DNA of 11,275 nt, taken from the NCBI GenBank assembly GCA_007134725.1, contig SLKF01000183.1, positions 1-11,275 of the forward strand, in the 5' to 3' direction. The position numbers and the translations under genes were made by a program. This DNA comes from Clostridiales bacterium (GTDB lineage Bacteria; Bacillota; Clostridia; Peptostreptococcales; T1SED10-28). Positions 5,926-11,275 of this stretch are shown here, in pieces. Each line of letters opens with the position of its first letter. Position 1 is the stretch's first letter. The notes under the pieces are model-generated. The model had not been told where the DNA came from. It saw only the letters and a list, made by a program, of their open reading frames with translations, and did no database searches.

Positions 5926-5949
5926 AAATTATAAAAAGGATGAGATTCA

Positions 5950-7941
5950 ATGGACGATCGGTTTCAGATTCAATCACCGTTTCAACCCACAGGAGATCAA
6001 CCGAAGGCTATTCAGGACCTGGTTAAGAGTCTGAACAAAGGCCATCGGGATCAAACCCTGTTAGGGGTTACGGGTTCAGGAAAGACCTTTACCATGGCCA
6101 ATGTAATTCAAGAGGTCCAACGACCCACCTTGGTACTGGCCCATAATAAAACCCTGGCGGCCCAGCTGGCCAGCGAGTTCCGAGAATTTTTTCCGGAAAA
6201 CGCCGTGGAGTACTTTGTCAGTTATTATGATTATTATCAACCGGAAGCTTATATGGCTCATAGTGACATGTTTATTGAAAAAGACGCATCCATCAACGAT
6301 GAAATTGATAAACTCCGCCACTCCGCCACCTCCGCCTTATTTGAGCGGCGGGATGTGATTATTGTGGCCAGTGTCTCCTGCATATACGGTTTGGGAAACC
6401 CGGAGGAATACAAAAAGATGGGATTATCCCTCAGACCGGGAATGGAACGGGATCGGGATGAAATTCTGCGAAAACTGGTGGATATTCAGTATGAGCGAAA
6501 TGATATAAATTTTGTCCGGGGAACTTTCCGGGTTCGAGGGGATATCCTCGAAATATTTCCTGCAAACTCCTCAGAACAGGCCGTTCGTGTGGAATTTTTC
6601 GGAGACGAAATTGAACGGATCACGGAAGTGAATGCATTGACCGGTGAGATTGTGGGGGAACGGGTTCATGTGTCCATCTTTCCCGCGTCCCACTACGCTA
6701 CCGGAACGGAAAAACTGGAAAGCGCCATTAAAGCCATTGAAAGTGAATTGGAAGAACGGGAAGCGTACTTTAAACAGGAAGAAAAATTGTTGGAAGCCCA
6801 ACGGATAAGACAACGAACCATGTATGATATTGAAATGCTGAGGGAAACCGGATTTTGTCAGGGCATTGAGAACTACTCCCGTCATTTATCGGGAAGAGAA
6901 CCGGGAAGTCGGCCCTTTACTTTACTCGATTATTTTCCCGACGATTTTTTAATGATCGCTGATGAATCCCATGTCAGTATCCCTCAGGTTCGGGGGATGT
7001 TTGGGGGCGACCGTTCCCGAAAGGAAAACTTAGTGGAATACGGATTTCGCTTACCTTCGGCCTATGACAATCGACCCTTGAATTTTCAGGAATTTGAATC
7101 CCTGATCAATCAGATTGTGTACGTTTCCGCAACCCCGGGACCCTATGAAAGCGAACGAAGTCAGATGATCACGGAACAGTTGATTCGACCGACGGGAATT
7201 ATTGATCCGAAAGTGGAGGTGCGTCCCGTAAAAGGACAAATTGACGATCTGGTAGGGGAGATTCATAAAGAAGTGGACAAAAAATTCCGGGTATTGGTGA
7301 CGACCTTGACCAAAAAAATGTCGGAAGACCTGACCAAGTATCTGGAAGACCTGGGAATCAAAGTACGGTATTTGCACTCGGATATTGTTACCATGGAACG
7401 AATGGAAATCATTCGGGATCTTCGTCTGGGTAAATTCGATGTATTAATTGGAATTAACCTCCTGCGGGAAGGACTGGACTTACCGGAGGTATCCCTAGTC
7501 GCCATACTGGATGCGGACAAGGAAGGATTTCTACGGTCAGAAACCTCCATGGTGCAGACCATTGGCCGAGCCGCAAGAAATACGGAAGGCCGGGTCGTGA
7601 TGTATGCCGATAAAATTACGGGATCCATGAAGCGGGCCATTGACGAGACGGAAAGACGGCGGGGCGTTCAAATTGCCTATAACACAAAACACAATATTGA
7701 GCCGATTACCATTAAGAAAAATATCAGTGAAATCATTGAAGCTACCATAGTAGCCGAGGATGAAGTGGAATACACGTTACAACTTGCGAGAAAGCAACCG
7801 AGAATGGATCAGTTAACCAAGAAACAACGGGAAAAACGCATCAAATTATTGGAAAAAGAAATGAAAGCATCGGCAAAGTCCTTGGAATTTGAAAAGGCAG
7901 CGGAACTCCGCGATGAAATCGAACAATTAAAAGAGGTGTAA
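5950..7941 (+). CDS. uvrB: UvrABC excision nuclease subunit B
   Basis: 663 residues, the usual UvrB length. AAAGGA (5935-5940) precedes the ATG by 9 bases. UvrB is the damage-verifying helicase of nucleotide excision repair: UvrA loads it at the lesion, and it then recruits UvrC for incision. Visible features are Walker A GVTGSGKT (39-46), the aromatic beta-hairpin (Tyr92, Tyr93, Tyr95, Tyr96) that clamps one DNA strand, the Walker B/DEAD-like DESH (338-341), VSATPGPYE, helicase motif [11 protein letters not shown] (536 on), and a C-terminal UVR coiled-coil domain (about 625-660) that contacts UvrC. All key residues are intact. It is the first gene of uvrBAC, behind a LexA-controlled promoter. 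Its 3' end supplies the ribosome binding site for uvrA (AAGAGGTG, 7931-7938). Confidence 0.98.
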   Translation: MDDRFQIQSPFQPTGDQPKAIQDLVKSLNKGHRDQTLLGVTGSGKTFTMANVIQEVQRPTLVLAHNKTLAAQLASEFREFFPENAVEYFVSYYDYYQPEAYMAHSDMFIEKDASINDEIDKLRHSATSALFERRDVIIVASVSCIYGLGNPEEYKKMGLSLRPGMERDRDEILRKLVDIQYERNDINFVRGTFRVRGDILEIFPANSSEQAVRVEFFGDEIERITEVNALTGEIVGERVHVSIFPASHYATGTEKLESAIKAIESELEEREAYFKQEEKLLEAQRIRQRTMYDIEMLRETGFCQGIENYSRHLSGREPGSRPFTLLDYFPDDFLMIADESHVSIPQVRGMFGGDRSRKENLVEYGFRLPSAYDNRPLNFQEFESLINQIVYVSATPGPYESERSQMITEQLIRPTGIIDPKVEVRPVKGQIDDLVGEIHKEVDKKFRVLVTTLTKKMSEDLTKYLEDLGIKVRYLHSDIVTMERMEIIRDLRLGKFDVLIGINLLREGLDLPEVSLVAILDADKEGFLRSETSMVQTIGRAARNTEGRVVMYADKITGSMKRAIDETERRRGVQIAYNTKHNIEPITIKKNISEIIEATIVAEDEVEYTLQLARKQPRMDQLTKKQREKRIKLLEKEMKASAKSLEFEKAAELRDEIEQLKEV

Positions 7942-7943
7942 AG

Positions 7944-10802
7944 ATGACAAGAGATAAAATTATCGTAAAAGGCGGGAAAGAGCACAATCTGCAAAATATT
8001 AATGTGGAAATTCCAAGAGATCAGCTGGTAGTGATTACGGGAATCTCGGGATCCGGGAAATCCTCCCTGGCTTTTGATACGATCTATGCGGAAGGACAAC
8101 GGCGCTATATTGAGAGTTTATCCTCCTACGCAAGACAATTTCTCGGCCAAATGGAAAAACCCGATGTGGAGTCCATTGAAGGATTATCCCCGGCCATATC
8201 CATTGATCAAAAAACCACGAATAAAAATCCCCGATCTACGGTAGGGACCGTAACGGAAATTTATGATTACCTGCGACTGTTATTTGCCCGGGTGGGGACG
8301 CCTCATTGTCCCGTCTGCGGTATAGAAATACGGCAACAGACCATTGAAGAAATCACCGATAAGATTATGGAACTGGAGGAGAAGACCAAAATTCAACTAC
8401 TGGCTCCGATTATCAGCGGAAAAAAAGGGATGCATAAAAAAATTCTGGAAGACTTAAAAAAAGAAGGCTTCGTTCGTCTCCGAGTGGACGGTGAAATGCG
8501 TGAAATCAGCGAAGACATTGAATTAGAGAAAAATAAAAAACATGATATAGACGTGGTGGTGGATCGAATCGTGGTAAAAGACGGTGTGGATCGACGACTC
8601 AGCGACTCCCTGGAAACCGTCATCAAACTTTCCGACGGCCTGGTCAAGGTGGATGTCATCGGTGGAGAGGAAATGCTGCTTTCTACAAAATTCTCCTGTC
8701 CCGAGCATGAGATCGGACTGGAAGAACTGTCCCCCAGAATGTTTTCCTTTAACAGCCCTTATGGGGCCTGTGAAACCTGTGGAGGCATCGGACATAAAAA
8801 AGTAGTGGATCCCAAGCTGGTCATTCCCAATCCGGAGTTAAGTATTAAAGAAGGGGGCGTCGTCCCCTGGGGAAAAGCCAATGGGAATATGGAAGAAACC
8901 TATTACTTTAAAATGGCCCGGTCCTTAGCGGATAAATACAAAGTAGAACTTACGACACCGATCAAAGAGCTTCCCAAGAAATTTATCGAGGATCTTTTAT
9001 ATGGCAGCGGAGGTACTCTTGTGGACTTTGAGTACGACTCCAAATACGGCGGCAGAAGGACCCACACCATCGTCTTTGAAGGGGTGGTGTACAATCTGGA
9101 GCGACGATACCTGGAAACCCACTCCGATTATATGCGGGAAAAAATCGAAGGATTCATGAGCGAGAAAACCTGTAAAACCTGTAATGGCGGAAGATTGAAA
9201 GACGTGGCCTTAGCCGTAACCTTTGATGATAAAAATATTCAGCAGATCACCGACTATTCCGTAAAGGATGCTCTGAAATTCTTCGAAGATGTAGAGCTGG
9301 ATGATCGCAAAACCTTCATTGCCCACCAGGTTATCAAAGAGATTCGGGCAAGGCTGAGCTTTTTATTTGATGTAGGCCTGGGCTATTTAACCATATCCCG
9401 AAATGCGGGAACCTTGTCAGGAGGAGAATCTCAGCGGATTCGTCTGGCCACCCAGATCGGATCAAAACTGGTAGGGGTATTGTACGTCTTAGACGAACCC
9501 AGTATCGGTCTGCATCAGCGGGATAATGATCAGCTGTTGAAAACGTTAAAAAATCTGGCAGAGATCGGTAACACCGTAATTGTAGTGGAACATGATGAGG
9601 ATACCATTCGAAAAGCGGACCACGTCATTGACGTAGGCCCCGGTGCAGGGAATCTAGGGGGCTATATAGTTGCCCAGGGTACCGCAAAAGAAATTGAAAA
9701 GGTACCGGAGTCCATTACCGGACAGTACCTCAGTGGAAAGAAATTCATCCCGATCCCTGAAACCCGAAGAAAACCTAATGGGAAATCCTTGGAAATCCTC
9801 GGCGCTCGGGAAAACAACTTAAAAAACATTAACGTTACCGTACCCCTCGGGTTATTTACCTGTGTAACCGGAGTTTCCGGCTCGGGTAAGAGTACCTTGA
9901 TTAATGAGATTTTATATAAGCAACTGGCTTATACTATGAATCGGGCAAAAGCCATACCGGGAGACCATGATGAGCTAAGGGGCATAGAATATATTGACAA
10001 AGTCATAGAAATTGATCAGTCACCTATTGGAAGAACGCCCCGATCCAATCCCGCCACCTATACCGGAGTATTTGATGAAATTCGGGATGCCTTTGCTAAA
10101 ACCCAAATGGCCAAAACCCGGGGCTATAAAAAGGGCCGTTTCAGTTTCAATGTCAAGGGAGGAAGATGCGAAGCCTGCAGCGGAGACGGAATCATCAAGA
10201 TTGAAATGCATTTTCTCCCCGACGTATACGTGCCCTGTGAAGTATGTAAAGGAAAGCGATACAATCGGGAAACCCTGGATATTTTGTATAAAGGGAAAAC
10301 CATTGCGGATGTACTGGATATGACCGTGGAGAATGCCTTGGAATTTTTCGAGAACATTCCGAAAATCAATCGCAAAATTCAAACCTTAAAGGACGTGGGG
10401 CTTAGTTATATTAAACTCGGTCAACCCTCCACCCAGCTATCCGGTGGGGAAGCTCAACGAATTAAACTGGCCACGGAGCTTAGTAAACGAAGCACCGGAA
10501 AAACCCTGTACATCTTAGACGAACCCACCACCGGTCTTCATACCGCCGATGTGCATAAATTGACCGGGGTCCTTCAGCGATTAGTCGAGGGAGGAAACTC
10601 GGTACTGGTGATCGAGCATAATTTAGACGTTATTAAAATCGCAGACCATATCATTGATTTAGGACCGGAAGGGGGCCAGGAAGGGGGAGGGATTTTAGCC
10701 ACAGGAACCCCGGAAGAGATTGCAAAGGTGAAAAAATCCTATACCGGAAGATATTTAAAGCCCCTGCTTTTTCCACAGAAAAACAAAGAATGTTCATCCT
10801 GA
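7944..10802 (+). CDS. uvrA: UvrABC excision nuclease subunit A, tandem ABC ATPase
   Basis: 952 residues, normal for UvrA. It starts 2 bases after the uvrB stop, so the two are probably translationally coupled. UvrA dimers find DNA damage and load UvrB, using two ABC ATPase modules. Visible features are Walker A 33-40 (GISGSGKS) and 643-650 (GVSGSGKS), ABC signatures LSGGE at 491-495 and 832-836, and Walker B segments ending LDEPS and LDEPT. Cysteine motifs are C122-x2-C125, C410-x2-C413 and the C-terminal zinc finger C742-x2-C745-x19-C765-x2-C768, which matches E. coli spacing and is needed for DNA binding there. The other zinc module reads C252-x2-H255-x20-C276-x2-C279, with His where E. coli has Cys256. 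The start is fixed by spacing and by the conserved N-terminus ([14 protein letters not shown]). Confidence 0.98.
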   Translation: MTRDKIIVKGGKEHNLQNINVEIPRDQLVVITGISGSGKSSLAFDTIYAEGQRRYIESLSSYARQFLGQMEKPDVESIEGLSPAISIDQKTTNKNPRSTVGTVTEIYDYLRLLFARVGTPHCPVCGIEIRQQTIEEITDKIMELEEKTKIQLLAPIISGKKGMHKKILEDLKKEGFVRLRVDGEMREISEDIELEKNKKHDIDVVVDRIVVKDGVDRRLSDSLETVIKLSDGLVKVDVIGGEEMLLSTKFSCPEHEIGLEELSPRMFSFNSPYGACETCGGIGHKKVVDPKLVIPNPELSIKEGGVVPWGKANGNMEETYYFKMARSLADKYKVELTTPIKELPKKFIEDLLYGSGGTLVDFEYDSKYGGRRTHTIVFEGVVYNLERRYLETHSDYMREKIEGFMSEKTCKTCNGGRLKDVALAVTFDDKNIQQITDYSVKDALKFFEDVELDDRKTFIAHQVIKEIRARLSFLFDVGLGYLTISRNAGTLSGGESQRIRLATQIGSKLVGVLYVLDEPSIGLHQRDNDQLLKTLKNLAEIGNTVIVVEHDEDTIRKADHVIDVGPGAGNLGGYIVAQGTAKEIEKVPESITGQYLSGKKFIPIPETRRKPNGKSLEILGARENNLKNINVTVPLGLFTCVTGVSGSGKSTLINEILYKQLAYTMNRAKAIPGDHDELRGIEYIDKVIEIDQSPIGRTPRSNPATYTGVFDEIRDAFAKTQMAKTRGYKKGRFSFNVKGGRCEACSGDGIIKIEMHFLPDVYVPCEVCKGKRYNRETLDILYKGKTIADVLDMTVENALEFFENIPKINRKIQTLKDVGLSYIKLGQPSTQLSGGEAQRIKLATELSKRSTGKTLYILDEPTTGLHTADVHKLTGVLQRLVEGGNSVLVIEHNLDVIKIADHIIDLGPEGGQEGGGILATGTPEEIAKVKKSYTGRYLKPLLFPQKNKECSS

Positions 10803-10814
10803 GGAGGTCCATAA

Positions 10815-11275
10815 ATGAATGAGAAGATCTCAGAACAGATTTTACAGCTTCTAGAGCACCTGCCTAAAAGTCCGGGAGTGTATTTAATGAAAGACTCCAA
10901 GGATCATATCATTTATGTAGGCAAGGCAATCAATCTTAGAAGCAGAGTACGGCAGTATTTTCAGTCATCCAGAAATCAGCCTCCAAAGGTACAGGCTATG
11001 GTGCCCAATATTCATCATTTCGAGTATATTGTCACGGACACGGAGATTGAAGCCCTGATTCTGGAGAACAATTTTATTAAAGAAAATAAACCGAAATACA
11101 ATGTACTTCTTCGGGATGACAAGACCTACCCCTATATTAAAGTCACCCTGCAGGAGGAATTTCCCCGGCTGCTGAAAACCCGGAAAATCCATAAGGACGG
11201 GGCCAAATATTTTGGCCCCTATACCAATGTATGGGCCCTAAATGAGACCTTGAATATTCTTCGGAGTCTCTATCC
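10815..11275 (+). CDS. uvrC: UvrABC excision nuclease subunit C, N-terminal part (cut by window end)
   Basis: The ATG at 10815 follows GAGGAGGT (10801-10808), which overlaps the uvrA stop, with 6 bases between. An alternative ATG at 10819 is in another frame. The frame stays open to the last base, giving 153 residues. UvrC makes both incisions beside the lesion. The visible N-terminal GIY-YIG nuclease domain makes the 3' cut: GVY at 21-23, YVG at 34-36, Arg42, and, by comparison with Thermotoga UvrC, metal-binding Glu84 (LILE) and Asn96 (KPKYN). The family motif YFGPYT follows near the end. The UVR and RNase H-like domains lie outside the window. It is the third gene of the uvrBAC operon, presumably under the same LexA-controlled promoter. 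Confidence 0.96.
   Translation, partial: MNEKISEQILQLLEHLPKSPGVYLMKDSKDHIIYVGKAINLRSRVRQYFQSSRNQPPKVQAMVPNIHHFEYIVTDTEIEALILENNFIKENKPKYNVLLRDDKTYPYIKVTLQEEFPRLLKTRKIHKDGAKYFGPYTNVWALNETLNILRSLY

Noticed and set aside
5678..5926. 82-residue + strand ORF overlapping the small membrane protein gene and the uvrB leader
   Set aside because: It is an out-of-frame reading of the membrane protein gene that runs through the uvrB promoter and LexA operator. It has no ribosome binding site or recognisable domain.

Overview
The window looks like chromosomal DNA of a low- to medium-GC Firmicute, most likely a member of the Clostridia. The reasons are strong AGGAGG-type ribosome binding sites, near-consensus sigma-A promoters, a Gram-positive type LexA operator (GAAC-N4-GTTC), PcsB/CwlO-like coiled-coil M23 hydrolases, and the gene order cell-wall hydrolase - S41 protease - uvrB - uvrA - uvrC. 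I cannot name the genus from the sequence alone. All real genes are on the + strand.

Region 1 (1-5336) is a cell-envelope cluster. Three consecutive genes encode secreted murein hydrolases of the EnvC/PcsB type: signal peptide, long coiled coil, low-complexity linker and C-terminal M23 (LytM) metallopeptidase. The first is cut by the window start. Copies 1 and 2 are almost identical in their domains. Copy 3 is a more diverged paralogue. A ctpA-like S41 protease gene follows only 51 bp after copy 3. Between copies 1 and 2 lies a broken 5' fragment (signal peptide only) of a copy-3-like gene, so the locus reads A - B-fragment - A - B. This marks a tandem segmental duplication with a visible junction near 1310-1323. 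The copies also differ in the number of 21-bp and 15-bp linker repeats.

Region 2 (5337-5949) holds a strong promoter that runs directly into a terminator-like hairpin (5376-5451), a small three-helix membrane protein resembling DUF5658 (5500-5796), and then the control region of the nucleotide excision repair genes: a TTGACA-17-TACAAT promoter with a LexA/SOS operator over the likely transcription start, and a 14-bp tandem repeat in the leader.

Region 3 (5950-11275) is the uvrBAC operon, with spacings of 2 bp and 12 bp. UvrB and UvrA are full length with intact motifs. UvrC is cut by the window end after 153 residues. Together these form the UvrABC excision nuclease, most likely induced by DNA damage through LexA.

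I see no mobile element, CRISPR array, tRNA or rRNA. The gene content is largely conserved. The unusual part is the duplicated and recombined hydrolase array and its small regulatory structures, not a wholly new system.
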